DNA of 64,000 bases, taken from JAHBVL01 sp963712055. Lineage in GTDB: Bacteria; Chloroflexota; Chloroflexia; Thermomicrobiales; UBA6265. Of this stretch, positions 17,120-26,089 are shown piece after piece. Made by a program: the position numbers and the translations under genes. The notes under the pieces were generated by a model. That model was not told the origin of the DNA. It saw only the letters and a list, made by a program, of their open reading frames with translations, and ran no database searches. Positions within the stretch are counted from its first letter, which is position 1; every line of letters starts with the position of its first letter. Location: positions 372,001 to 436,000 of the forward strand of contig CAVQGN010000003.1 of the NCBI GenBank assembly GCA_963712055.1, in the 5' to 3' direction.

Positions 17120-18034
17120 TCACGCTGTTCGAAATCGCTCGATAATCTTGCCAAATTGTGTCACTCCGTCCGGGGTGATCGGGTCGAGCACGATCTGGAC
17201 ATGCTCGATTCCCAGCTGCTGATACTGCTGCAGAAGTTCGACGATCGCGTCCGGGGTTCCTTGGAAGTGAGGTGCCTCCGGGTTGTCTGGCGTGATCCCG
17301 TTGTCGAGACGGATGAACAGCGAGCAGGTTTTCTCAACCTGGCCACGCGGCGTGCCCGTTAGATCCATCATCGAGTCAACCTGATCGACCAGTTCCGAAA
17401 ACCGAGCTGGATCATTCCCCCACCACCGTGCCCACCCATTCCAGTAGTCGACGTGGGGCAAGGTCGCGGCAAGAACCCGCGGTCCACGGGAACCGATCAG
17501 CAGGGGCGGCCCTTCGGGTCTCGGTCCTTGTGGACGGATTTCGCAATCACGCAGCGTGTAGTAGCGGCCGATGAAATCGATTGCTCCTTCTTGCAACAAG
17601 GTTCGGATGATCGTGAATGATTCGAGAAACCGGCTGAACCGGCTTTCATATGGAAATCCGAAGGCTCGATACTCCGGCTCGTTCCAGCCTGCGCCGAGTC
17701 CGAGAATCAACCGACCATCGCTAATCTCATCGAGTGTGACCGCCATCTTGGCGATCAGTCCTGGTTCTCGAAAACTGGTACACAGTACCAGCGGAGCGAT
17801 CGCGACTCGCTCGGTGATCGCAGCGATTGCGCAAAGCTGGGACCAGCATTCCCACGGACCCGTTTTGTCGCCGTCGGGTTCCTCGTAGAGCAAGTGATCC
17901 GGCACCCACAGCGAATCAAACCCGACCGCTTCGGCGGTAGTGCAGAGATCGGCGATCTCAATCCAGGGCACAACCCGCTCGGTTTCGGGCAGGTGCAGAC
18001 CTATGGCCATTTGCGCTTCTGCGGGTTCACTCAC
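17120..18034 (-). CDS. Luciferase-like (LLM) oxidoreductase, second copy
   Basis: A 304-residue paralog of the next gene in the run. It shares GFDSLWVPDHLLYEE, GRLILGLGAGWNEPEY, EGAIDFIGRYYTLRDCEI and RPQGPRPEGPPLLIGS, so the same flavin or F420 barrel is expected. The start codon lies two bases after the stop of the large membrane glycosyltransferase gene, indicating a tightly coupled operon. Co-transcription with a sugar transferase hints at, but does not prove, a role in lipid or sugar-carrier metabolism. Cofactor preference cannot be decided by eye. Confidence 0.85.
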   Translation of the reverse strand: MSEPAEAQMAIGLHLPETERVVPWIEIADLCTTAEAVGFDSLWVPDHLLYEEPDGDKTGPWECWSQLCAIAAITERVAIAPLVLCTSFREPGLIAKMAVTLDEISDGRLILGLGAGWNEPEYRAFGFPYESRFSRFLESFTIIRTLLQEGAIDFIGRYYTLRDCEIRPQGPRPEGPPLLIGSRGPRVLAATLPHVDYWNGWARWWGNDPARFSELVDQVDSMMDLTGTPRGQVEKTCSLFIRLDNGITPDNPEAPHFQGTPDAIVELLQQYQQLGIEHVQIVLDPITPDGVTQFGKIIERFRTA

Positions 18035-18036
18035 GG

Positions 18037-20307
18037 CTACGGATCCTCTTCTGGCAACGTGTTCTGTTCGAGCTCGTCCACGTAGACATAGGTGCGGTCA
18101 ACCGTGATGCTTTCACCAATCGGAACGCCGAGGTAGTCGCCATAGACTGGAAGTACTAATCCGGTGGCACGATCGACAAGTTGAACTTCAACTCTGTAAG
18201 TGCCGCGAGCGGCGTCGGTTGGGATCATGATCCGCTGCGACGCAGTGTACAAGCCATGCCGGACCGGATCGGCGAGAGCAAAAGGCGCGTCGGTGGTGGC
18301 AACGAGTTCGCCATACGGTGTGCGCAGGCGCAAACGGAGAATCAGATCCTCCGCGAGAGCGTCGATCTGGTCTGGTTCGATCCCGTCGAAATAGAGGGTG
18401 ACATCGATCGGGTTTCCCGGTCGCGATCCCTCCGGCGATTCACCACCACCAGCAACCAGTCGCCCAACACCCTGCCAATGGACCATGCCGGAGCGTTCCG
18501 ATTCCATGTAGGCCGGCAGCGGTTGGTCAGAAATGTCGTAGACCGCTGCGTACTCGAGGCCATTGAGCGTGACGACCAGTTCCGGTTCGAGCGTGTCGAC
18601 GTATTCGAGCAAACCAGGCCAGATGCCGTTGCGGGTCAGCGGCGTGATATAGCGGATGTAGTAATCAGAGCGGGCCCAGCGATAGATACCGGGCGCATCG
18701 TCAACAAACCCAGCGAAGCGGGAATCTCCATCGAAGAAATAGGAAAGGGGAGTCCGCCACGACTCGGTGGCAGCAACCAGATTCTCAGCATCGGGTTTGT
18801 CATTGAGGTAGGCAGCGACCTGATCGAGACCTTCACCCCAGCCGACCATCATCGTTTCCGGGGCCGTCGCCGTTCCGCCGAGCGCAGGACTGTAGTAATC
18901 GAGGTAGTACGGTTGCGTCGAGGTGACGCCATTCACCTGCACCAGAAGTGCCAACGCCGCTCCAGCAGCGGCGGGAATCCAGGCATTTCCAGGGAAACGA
19001 GTCCCGAGTCGACGACCGACCGTAATGATCCCCCACGCCGCCACCAGTCCAAGAAGGGGATAGACCGGCAGGAGGTAGCGGTCGAATTTCTTGGCCGCGA
19101 GCGTCATCATGCCGCCGTAAAGAGCGACCGCCGACAGTAGCCCCAGAAGAATTCGCACCTGATCCTCGTGGATCTGCCAACGTCGGGATCGCGCCAGCGC
19201 CACCACCGCCAGCACAATCCCGATCACCGTCGCTGGTGTTGCCCTCCAGAAAAAGGTGGTCGGATAGAAACGCGGACCAGGATCACCTTCGATGACAACG
19301 CCGACGAAATAGATGACCTTTTCATGCCCTTCGATCGCCGCTGTTTCGGCGAAATCGAGCATTCCCCGGGCAACACCGATCGGATCGACCCAGAGCGCCG
19401 GCCAGAGCACGAACGCAGTCGCGGCAGCGGCGATCCCCCAGACCAACGCAGGTTTGACAACTGTCGCGATCAGAGCCTGACGCCCAGGCCACTGCCATCG
19501 CCAGCGCATCGCATCGAGAACGAGCAGCAGCACGACCCAGGGAAAGAGGATGCCCAACTGCGAACGGGTCAGAACGCTCAACCCAGCCCCAATACCGGCG
19601 ATCACGAGATCTCTTCGTTTTCGCCCTCGGATGAGATAGACGAGAAACGCTAGCACCGCGAACAGCATCATGATGCTGCTCATTCCATCCACATGCAGTA
19701 ATCGCGTCAGGGCAAGCGTGAATGGTTCGAGCGCGATGAGGAGAAAACCGAGTGTCACCTCGAAAAAACCGAGCAAGCGCAGGGCCATCCAGAACGCTAG
19801 CGCGAAGACGATCGCCATCAGGACAATCGAGACTTGCCGCCCCGCCACCAACACATCAAGCGGAACCCGAGCCTGATCCTCAAGAACGCCGGCAACAACG
19901 TTCTGACGTTGGCTTATCTGTCCGCCGGCGAGCTCCGGGTAATCGGGAGCCGCGAACCGGTAGCCGATCGCTCCGGCCCACATCACGGTGACTCCCGGGT
20001 GGGCGAACTGATAGGTCGATTGCCAATCCTGACTGCTCAGTGCTTCGTAGAAGTTCGCCGATCGCGCCAGCCAGATCGGCTCGTCGGGTGTGACCATCCG
20101 GTCGAGTTCGTAGAACCTGGGGATACAAAAAACCGCAACCACAAGCACAAGCGCCGCAAGTCGCCAGAGGAGCGGGAATTGACTTCCGGTTGCGGATGGT
20201 CGCCGTCGCCGGTCTCGCCGCGGCGCGGTAACCGGTTGCGATCGATGCCAGGTGCGGGTCATTGCCATCGGGATCAGAAACCGTCGCTCTGAGGGAGGTG
20301 GCGACAC
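18037..20307 (-). CDS. PMT/ArnT-like polytopic glycosyltransferase (GT39/GT83 type)
   Basis: A 756-residue integral membrane protein. A basic N-terminus is followed by about ten hydrophobic segments to residue 470 and then a roughly 270-residue extracytoplasmic domain. The first loop holds DRMVTPDEPIWLARSANFY, the acidic motif used by polyprenyl-phosphate-sugar transferases of the PMT/ArnT clan. Such enzymes move a sugar from a lipid carrier to protein or lipid outside the membrane. The soluble C-terminal domain is beta-rich and not recognised. The start given is GTG; an ATG at 20268 is an alternative and neither has a clear ribosome site. It is the first gene of the minus-strand run and divergent from the fluoride channel. 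Confidence 0.75.
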   Translation of the reverse strand: MSPPPSERRFLIPMAMTRTWHRSQPVTAPRRDRRRRPSATGSQFPLLWRLAALVLVVAVFCIPRFYELDRMVTPDEPIWLARSANFYEALSSQDWQSTYQFAHPGVTVMWAGAIGYRFAAPDYPELAGGQISQRQNVVAGVLEDQARVPLDVLVAGRQVSIVLMAIVFALAFWMALRLLGFFEVTLGFLLIALEPFTLALTRLLHVDGMSSIMMLFAVLAFLVYLIRGRKRRDLVIAGIGAGLSVLTRSQLGILFPWVVLLLVLDAMRWRWQWPGRQALIATVVKPALVWGIAAAATAFVLWPALWVDPIGVARGMLDFAETAAIEGHEKVIYFVGVVIEGDPGPRFYPTTFFWRATPATVIGIVLAVVALARSRRWQIHEDQVRILLGLLSAVALYGGMMTLAAKKFDRYLLPVYPLLGLVAAWGIITVGRRLGTRFPGNAWIPAAAGAALALLVQVNGVTSTQPYYLDYYSPALGGTATAPETMMVGWGEGLDQVAAYLNDKPDAENLVAATESWRTPLSYFFDGDSRFAGFVDDAPGIYRWARSDYYIRYITPLTRNGIWPGLLEYVDTLEPELVVTLNGLEYAAVYDISDQPLPAYMESERSGMVHWQGVGRLVAGGGESPEGSRPGNPIDVTLYFDGIEPDQIDALAEDLILRLRLRTPYGELVATTDAPFALADPVRHGLYTASQRIMIPTDAARGTYRVEVQLVDRATGLVLPVYGDYLGVPIGESITVDRTYVYVDELEQNTLPEEDP

Positions 20308-20465
20308 AGACCGGAGGTATCGAATCGGGATTGGCAGGAGGGCAGCAGGTTTGACTCCGGAAGCATTCTCATCTCGATCACATGCAAGGCGCCGGGAAGG
20401 CTATGATAGCCTCCCGCACGTGGTCACTCTGTGATGTCAGTCGAAGTTTGGGAGTCGTTCAATCG

Positions 20466-20843
20466 ATGTCAACCATGTTCTGGATCGGGATGGGTGGCTT
20501 TCTCGGGGCGAATCTCCGCTATCTCGTCGGGCGCACAGTGCTCGATCGCTACGGGCCAGCTTTTCCCTGGGGCACGCTGCTCGTCAATGTCACCGGAGCA
20601 CTGCTGATCGGACTGCTCTTCGAAGTGCTGGCCGAGCAGATGGTCGATCATCCTCAGCTCCGCCTGCTGGTCATGGTCGGTTTTCTCGGCGGGTATACCA
20701 CCTTCAGCACGTTCGCACTGGAGACAGTCACGCTCCTGGAAACAGACCGCATTGCTCGCGCAGCAATCTATGTCGCCGCCAGCACCATGCTCGCGCTGAT
20801 AGCGTGCTACGCCGGCATGCTGATGGGTCGCCGGATCGCCTGA
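20466..20843 (+). CDS. crcB: Fluoride channel FluC/CrcB
   Basis: A 125-residue four-helix membrane protein that lets fluoride leave the cell and works as a dual-topology dimer. Family signatures are all present: GGFLGANLRYLVG near the start, TLLVNVTGALLIG in helix 2, and GFLGGYTTFSTFALE with the Phe-box and the sodium-site turn in helix 3. The ATG at 20466 gives the normal family length; the frame is open further upstream, but those residues do not fit. A single copy fits a homodimer. No fluoride riboswitch could be convincingly traced upstream. Confidence 0.93.
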   Translation: MSTMFWIGMGGFLGANLRYLVGRTVLDRYGPAFPWGTLLVNVTGALLIGLLFEVLAEQMVDHPQLRLLVMVGFLGGYTTFSTFALETVTLLETDRIARAAIYVAASTMLALIACYAGMLMGRRIA

Positions 20844-20853
20844 CGACCCATCA
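20821..20853. terminator. Hairpin over the crcB stop codon
   Basis: A 10-bp perfect inverted repeat (20821-20830 with 20844-20853) spans the stop of crcB, between it and the convergent epimerase gene. No T-run follows, so a terminator role is only probable. Confidence 0.4.
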
Positions 20854-20864
20854 GCCTGACCAGG

Positions 20865-21851
20865 TCAGGAGATCGCGCGTTCGACATCGATCCGTCCAGC
20901 GTCAGCGGCGGCTTTGAAGGCAGCGATCGTTTCCGCCACTCCAACATCGAACGGTCGCCATCCAATCGCACCGATCGCAGCTTCAGCCGGAGATCCGTCC
21001 ACGTCTTCAGGCACTGGCATCGGCGCACCCGAAATAGTGATCGATCCTGCCGCAGACGGGACAGCGGCATCGATTGCGCTAACGACCTCCGTCATCGACG
21101 CTTTGGTGCCACCGAGGTTGAAGACCGGAGCGCCTTCAATCCCCGAGCGGACCGCCATCACGAACGCTCTCGCCACATCCTCAGCGTGCTGATAGGTGGC
21201 TGTGCCAGAGATATTGATCTCGTATGGCCGACCTACCGCTGCCGCGAGCATTGCTTTGGTTGGAACCGAAGTCGCTCCCTGATCTCGACCAGGTCCATAG
21301 ACGAAAAACGGTCGGAGTCCAACCGACCTCACCTGATAGTCCTGCCAATAGACCTTCGCTGACCATTCATTGGCCTGTTTCGAGACGCCATAGAGCGTCG
21401 CTGGCAGAAGCGCAGCATCGTCAGTTAGTGGACCGGGAGGATAGAGATGCAGAGGTCCGTATACAGCCACCGAGCTGGCATAGGAAAGTCCTTTGATCTG
21501 ATCGGCATGGCGCTTCGCAGTCTCGAGAACAATGGTTGACCCAACGACGTTGACTCGCATCCCGAGTACTGGATCAGCCCGGACAAATGGAACCTGCAAC
21601 GCAGCCAGGTGGATAATGTGGGTGATGCCATTGTCGACCACAACCGCTTCGAAGTTCTCCTGATCGGTGATATCACCATCGACCATCGTGACGGAGTCGA
21701 GTTGGTGGTCGTCCATGATTAGCTTCAACCGATGCGGATTCCCAGGCAGGTCGTAGGTAAAAACTGGTGTCCCCTCATCAAGCAGCAATTTGACCGTCCA
21801 CGCCCCGATGCACCCAAACGCACCGGTTACCAGAAATCGTTCGTCGCTCAT
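20865..21851 (-). CDS. NAD-dependent epimerase/dehydratase (extended SDR)
   Basis: A 328-residue extended short-chain dehydrogenase. The Rossmann motif VTGAFGCIGAWTV (a GxxGxxG form) lies near 8-20, HLAALQVPF near 86, the catalytic Tyr-Lys in YGVSKQANE, and RPFFVYGPGRDQGAT downstream. These enzymes epimerise or dehydrate nucleotide sugars, or oxidise free sugar acids. It is the last of four minus-strand genes starting with the sugar-binding protein, so it probably acts on the imported sugar or its product rather than in cell-wall synthesis. The exact substrate is unresolved. Confidence 0.85.
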   Translation of the reverse strand: MSDERFLVTGAFGCIGAWTVKLLLDEGTPVFTYDLPGNPHRLKLIMDDHQLDSVTMVDGDITDQENFEAVVVDNGITHIIHLAALQVPFVRADPVLGMRVNVVGSTIVLETAKRHADQIKGLSYASSVAVYGPLHLYPPGPLTDDAALLPATLYGVSKQANEWSAKVYWQDYQVRSVGLRPFFVYGPGRDQGATSVPTKAMLAAAVGRPYEINISGTATYQHAEDVARAFVMAVRSGIEGAPVFNLGGTKASMTEVVSAIDAAVPSAAGSITISGAPMPVPEDVDGSPAEAAIGAIGWRPFDVGVAETIAAFKAAADAGRIDVERAIS

Positions 21852-21971
21852 CGTTTCCTCGTTTCAATCGCGTCCGCTCTCGAAAGTGGGCGCGCCCCAA
21901 CATCAACTGACGGCATCATAACAAGGTCGCCAGCGATTTGATGTGAGAAACACCCACATGACGTGATTCGA

Positions 21972-23006
21972 TTAGTCAGTCGCTCGTTGCACGTTTTCCA
22001 GTCGGAGCGCGACCACGTTCAACAGCAGCGCCGCCAGGAGAATGATGCCGGTGAGTGCTTCTTTGAAATAGATACTGATGTTAGGCATGAGATTGAGGCC
22101 ATTCGACAGAATGCCAAAGATCATGACCCCGATCAGGGTATTGACCATCCCGCCCTCCCCACCGAAAAGCGAGGTTCCTCCCAGAACAACCGCGGCGATC
22201 GTGTCGATCAGGACATCAGTGCCAGCAGATGGATTCGCGCTGCTCAGACGTCCAATGAACAGCATGCCCGTGATCCCGGCCGTCAATCCAGAAATCATCA
22301 TCACGGTCATGATCACTCGCTTGGTGTCGACTCCAGACATTTCCGCAGCTTCTCGATTGCCGCCAGTCATGTAGACGTAGCGACCAAACTTCGTGTACGA
22401 GAGAATGAGATGCCCGATTAGCATGACTATCCCGGCAAAGATTCCGATCACCGGGATACCAAGAAAGAGATTTCCCGCACTGCCAATCTTGCGCAGGATG
22501 TCGGGAACATCGAAGATTGGTTTCCCTTCAGTGATATAGACCGACATCCCATGCGCGATCGTGAGCATGGCCAGGGTCATCATGAATGATGGAATGCCGA
22601 TATAGGCAATGAAGAAACCGTTGATCAGACCGCAACCAGCAGCCACCAGCGCGGCAACGAGAATTCCCCAGCTCCCGAGGTCGAGCGTTTCGCCTACCCA
22701 GAAATAGGCTGCCACGACGCCCGCCAGGGTCGAAATCGAAGCGATACTCAAGTCAATCTCAGCGCAGAGGAGCACAAAGGTTATCCCTGTGGCAGCTACC
22801 GCGATCGGCGCCACCTGAGTGATCACATTCTGCAGATTTCTCGTTGTCAGAAAGACGTCAGTACTGAAACTGAAAAAGATGAACAACGTGATCAATGTTA
22901 CGAGCGGTGCCAGAATACGCGCGTTTTTGCTACCGAACCTCAGCACCTGGTCGGCGAACCCCTGATTCGACGATCCTGGACCCGGTAGTGACCCTGCTTC
23001 CGCCAT
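21972..23006 (-). CDS. Ribose/xylose-type ABC transporter permease
   Basis: A 344-residue inner-membrane permease of the RbsC/XylH family, with about nine or ten hydrophobic segments. The conserved stretch TGGNREAAEMSGVDTKRV is the cytoplasmic coupling-loop region contacting the ATPase. A soluble N-terminal tail of about 35 residues precedes the first span. It lies 37 bases after the ATPase gene in the same operon. The family forms a homodimer, consistent with only one permease gene here. Confidence 0.92.
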   Translation of the reverse strand: MAEAGSLPGPGSSNQGFADQVLRFGSKNARILAPLVTLITLFIFFSFSTDVFLTTRNLQNVITQVAPIAVAATGITFVLLCAEIDLSIASISTLAGVVAAYFWVGETLDLGSWGILVAALVAAGCGLINGFFIAYIGIPSFMMTLAMLTIAHGMSVYITEGKPIFDVPDILRKIGSAGNLFLGIPVIGIFAGIVMLIGHLILSYTKFGRYVYMTGGNREAAEMSGVDTKRVIMTVMMISGLTAGITGMLFIGRLSSANPSAGTDVLIDTIAAVVLGGTSLFGGEGGMVNTLIGVMIFGILSNGLNLMPNISIYFKEALTGIILLAALLLNVVALRLENVQRATD

Positions 23007-23043
23007 GTTTCCTCCCCGTCGCTCTCACCGCGATTGCCCACGC

Positions 23044-24603
23044 TCAGGCGTATTCCATCAAGTCTTCTTTCGACACCGTTTCGTCGGCGAATTCCTTCGT
23101 AATCCGCCCCTTCGACATCACCAAAATCCGGTCGGACTCGGTCAGGACCGTTTCGGGTTCAGTCGAAAGCAACAGAATTGCCACCCCTTCTGCCTTCAAT
23201 TCCTTGACCAGGTCTAGCACCTCACGTTTAGCCCCAACATCCATTCCTCGAGTCGGTTCGTTCAAGATCAACACTTTGGGTTGCTTGGTCAACCATTTTG
23301 CCAACACAACCTTCTGCTGATTGCCACCGCTAAGGTGTCCCGCCAGCATCACCGAACTCTGCGGCCGTACTCCCGTTCGCGCGACCTGTCTGTTGGTCAC
23401 TTCGATCTCGGAGGGATGCCGAAAGACTGGTCGAACCAGATGATCGAGATGTGCCAGCGTGACGTTCTTGTAAATCTCGTGTTTGGGGAAAAGCGTCGCG
23501 CGGCGATTCTCAGTCAGGTAAGCCAGTCCGAGTTTCTTCGCCGAATGCGGATTTTTCGGTGCGATCACTTCGCCTTCGAGCATCATCGATCCAGCATCAG
23601 GTTTCATCGTGCCGAAAAGTGATCGGGCGATTTCCGTCATCCCGGATCCGAGATAACCGAACACACCGAGAATCTCACCTTCGTGGATGGTCAACGAAAC
23701 ATCCTGGTACGCACTGGTCGCGGAGAGATGGTTGATTTCCAATACCGGTTTGTTCGCATTGGGAGCTGGAAGTCTGATGCCAACCTCGTAACTCTTCGCG
23801 AGTTCCGTCGCTTCTCCACCGATCATGAATTCGATCAGTCGGTGCTTGCTGAGCGCCTCCACCCGTTCGGAGGCTACTCTCCTGGAGTTCTTCAGAACGG
23901 TGACTCGGTCGGAAACCGCAAGCACATCCTCGAGGAAATGGGAAATGAAGATCATGCTCTTGCCACGGTCTTGGAGCTCTTTCATCACCTCAAAGAGACG
24001 TTCGGCTTCTGGAGGCGATAGCGCGGAGGTAGGTTCGTCGAGAATGATCACGTCGGCGCCGGAATAGACGACCCGAGCAATCTCGACCAACTGCTGGTTT
24101 CCGAGTGAAAGCTTTCCGACCCGGATGTCGACATCGACATCGATCCCGAACGCGGAAAGCTGTGCCTGCGCATCTCTGCGCATCCGCTTCCAGTCGACGA
24201 TGCGGAATCGGTTCGTTGGTTGACGACCGAGAAAGACGTTTTCAGCAACCGACAAAGCCGGCATCATCGTCAGTTCCTGGTAGATCATGCCGATTCCATG
24301 GCTCTGGGCATCGGCTGATGACTTGAATCGAATCGGTTGGCCATTCAGCAGGAGCTCCCCCAGATCCGGCTCCTGCACGCCACTCAAGATCTTGACCAAC
24401 GTGCTCTTTCCCGCGCCGTTTTCACCAACCAGGCCATGGATTTCTCCCCGGCGGAGATCAAAATCCACGTCATTCAAAGCCGTGGCGCCACCAAAGCGCT
24501 TGGTGACGCCACGAACTTCGAGAATGGGCGCGGTGTCCGGAAAGGTATTTCCGGACACCGCGTCGGAAAGGACGCTTTCTGTTCGCTCGTTCGCTGCCGA
24601 CAT
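23044..24603 (-). CDS. Sugar ABC transporter ATP-binding protein (RbsA type, two ABC domains)
   Basis: A 519-residue fusion of two ATPase domains that powers the ribose-type importer. Domain 1 has Walker A GENGAGKSTLVKIL, signature LSLGNQQLVEIARV and Walker B VIILDEPTSAL. Domain 2 has a degenerate Walker A (FGYLGSGMTEIA) but an intact signature LSGGNQQKVVLAKWL and LILNEPTRGMD. One live and one weakened site is normal for this family. An N-terminal extension of about 25 residues precedes domain 1. It lies between the binding protein (53 bases upstream) and the permease. Confidence 0.95.
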   Translation of the reverse strand: MSAANERTESVLSDAVSGNTFPDTAPILEVRGVTKRFGGATALNDVDFDLRRGEIHGLVGENGAGKSTLVKILSGVQEPDLGELLLNGQPIRFKSSADAQSHGIGMIYQELTMMPALSVAENVFLGRQPTNRFRIVDWKRMRRDAQAQLSAFGIDVDVDIRVGKLSLGNQQLVEIARVVYSGADVIILDEPTSALSPPEAERLFEVMKELQDRGKSMIFISHFLEDVLAVSDRVTVLKNSRRVASERVEALSKHRLIEFMIGGEATELAKSYEVGIRLPAPNANKPVLEINHLSATSAYQDVSLTIHEGEILGVFGYLGSGMTEIARSLFGTMKPDAGSMMLEGEVIAPKNPHSAKKLGLAYLTENRRATLFPKHEIYKNVTLAHLDHLVRPVFRHPSEIEVTNRQVARTGVRPQSSVMLAGHLSGGNQQKVVLAKWLTKQPKVLILNEPTRGMDVGAKREVLDLVKELKAEGVAILLLSTEPETVLTESDRILVMSKGRITKEFADETVSKEDLMEYA

Positions 24604-24656
24604 ATTCGCTAACTGTTCCTCTTGTAGAAAACGTCCTGTCCGTTTGCGTTGCGTTG

Positions 24657-25757
24657 CTAGTACTGGTAGTTGTCGTGCAACCAGATATAGCCTTCGGCGT
24701 TGTCCTTGGTGATCGGACCGCCGTCGGTTCGAATAAACTTCGGCAATCCGCCCTCAGCGTTATCGGTTCCGGAGACGGTCAGGTAACCTGCCCAGATCGC
24801 TCCGCCATGGATTCGTCCACTCGGATTGATGACCGACGCCAAGAGCCGGTCTTCGAGAATCGCCTCGCAAGCGTTCTTCAGACCGTCGACCCCAACGAGG
24901 TTGACTTGATCGGACATCCCCGCCTGGTCCACCACGCTGGAAGCCGCAAGGGCCATGTCGTCGGAATGGAAGTACCCGCCAACGATGTTCGGATAGCGCT
25001 GGAGGAGGTCTTGCCAAAGCGAAGCGACCAACTCGATCTGCCAATCGCCAGGTGTTTCGTCGACAACCTTGATCCCCGGGTACTTCGCGACCGCGGCGTT
25101 AAACCCAGCCGCTCGGCCTTGAGCGCCAGTGTGTCCGAGTTGCCCCTGGGTGTGAACGACTTCGCCTTCGTAGTTGATCGCCTTGAACAACTCTTCAGCC
25201 ACAGTCGTGCCCATGTAGATGTTGTCCGGCTCGAGATAGGTCAGATGGCCGTAGTTCGAAAACTCCTCGGGGTCCTGAATCAGCCGCGTGTCCATCACGA
25301 TAAACGGCGTACCGTTGGCAATGATCGCGTCAGCGCCATCGACAAGCGCGTCCGAAGCGGACGGATGCAACGCGACGTAGTCCCAATCCTCAGCCGAGAT
25401 CGCCTGGAGCGCCTGCAGCTGCTTTTCAACCGCGAACTCACCGTCGAACGATGTCACTTCGACGCCGAGAAGATCGCCAAAGAACTTCGAGGTTTCGATA
25501 CCGTGCGACACCCAGGTCGACGCCGCGCCGACTTCCACGGTGGCAGCGCGATATCTCTTCTCCGGGAGATCCTCAGGAACAATCCCGAGGTTGTTGAGCG
25601 CTGCAGCCGCAGAAACACCCGGTCGAAGACCGGCCGCCACCGCGATGGCGCCAAGAGCAGTTGCCCCGCCCATAAATCCACGGCGGCTGATGCTCTCAAG
25701 CGCGCTTCGCCGCTCGGTTCGTGTCATCCGTTCGAAACGCTGTCGTAGTGGCAACAT
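24657..25757 (-). CDS. Tat-exported sugar-binding protein of the ABC importer
   Basis: A 366-residue extracytoplasmic binding protein of the RbsB/periplasmic-binding-protein-4 class. The N-terminus carries a twin-arginine signal with SRRGFMGG near 24-31 and an Ala-rich core ending near GVSAAA, so it is exported folded. The mature part has the two-lobe sugar-binding pattern, e.g. NIVGGYFHSDDMALAA and NLVGVDGLKNACEAI. The ATG has GAGGAGGAAAA just upstream, a strong ribosome site. It is the first gene of the operon, transcribed from the divergent region at 25758-26089. The ligand is probably a sugar or polyol. Confidence 0.88.
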   Translation of the reverse strand: MLPLRQRFERMTRTERRSALESISRRGFMGGATALGAIAVAAGLRPGVSAAAALNNLGIVPEDLPEKRYRAATVEVGAASTWVSHGIETSKFFGDLLGVEVTSFDGEFAVEKQLQALQAISAEDWDYVALHPSASDALVDGADAIIANGTPFIVMDTRLIQDPEEFSNYGHLTYLEPDNIYMGTTVAEELFKAINYEGEVVHTQGQLGHTGAQGRAAGFNAAVAKYPGIKVVDETPGDWQIELVASLWQDLLQRYPNIVGGYFHSDDMALAASSVVDQAGMSDQVNLVGVDGLKNACEAILEDRLLASVINPSGRIHGGAIWAGYLTVSGTDNAEGGLPKFIRTDGGPITKDNAEGYIWLHDNYQY

Positions 25758-26089
25758 GCTTTTTTCCTCCTCGATGTTTTCCGTTCGACCGACGCCAGAT
25801 GCGCCGGTACCAAGAGCTCCGAAACGTCCTTGCGTTCCGTTTGCGTTTGGCCTGTGGGCTGGTGACGACCGCTCTCACAGAAGCGGTTACAGTCACACGG
25901 GTGTCCGATATACGCTTCCAACCTTTTTTGGTCGGTAGCTCGAATCCAAACCAGAGATCTCTATGAAGTTATTGCCTTGCGGAGGATGGTAGCACAAATC
26001 ACACTGATGTCAACCGTCAGATCGGTTGAATTCCAATCCAGCATCGTGATTCACCTAGAGTCGAATCCAAGCAGAATCAGAAAGGACCA
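25758..26089. promoter_or_regulatory. Divergent regulatory region between the sugar operon and the SDR gene
   Basis: A 332-base non-coding stretch separating two divergent operons. It holds the 7+7-base palindrome listed separately, a 10-bp palindrome AGAGATCTCT at 25953-25962, and a direct repeat TCGAATCCAA at 25940-25949 and 26061-26070. I could not assign convincing -35/-10 pairs. Short overlapping open frames here have no coding character. Confidence 0.5.
26010..26029. promoter_or_regulatory. Operator-like palindrome
   Basis: TCAACCG and CGGTTGA separated by six bases form a perfect inverted repeat about 60 bases upstream of the SDR start. The size and symmetry fit a dimeric LacI- or GntR-type repressor. 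No such regulator gene lies beside it, so the cognate protein would be encoded elsewhere. Confidence 0.5.

Noticed and set aside
20382..20465. Fluoride riboswitch upstream of crcB
   Set aside because: A hairpin GGCTA-TGA-TAGCC exists, but the conserved core blocks of the crcB motif were not in order, so it is not supported.
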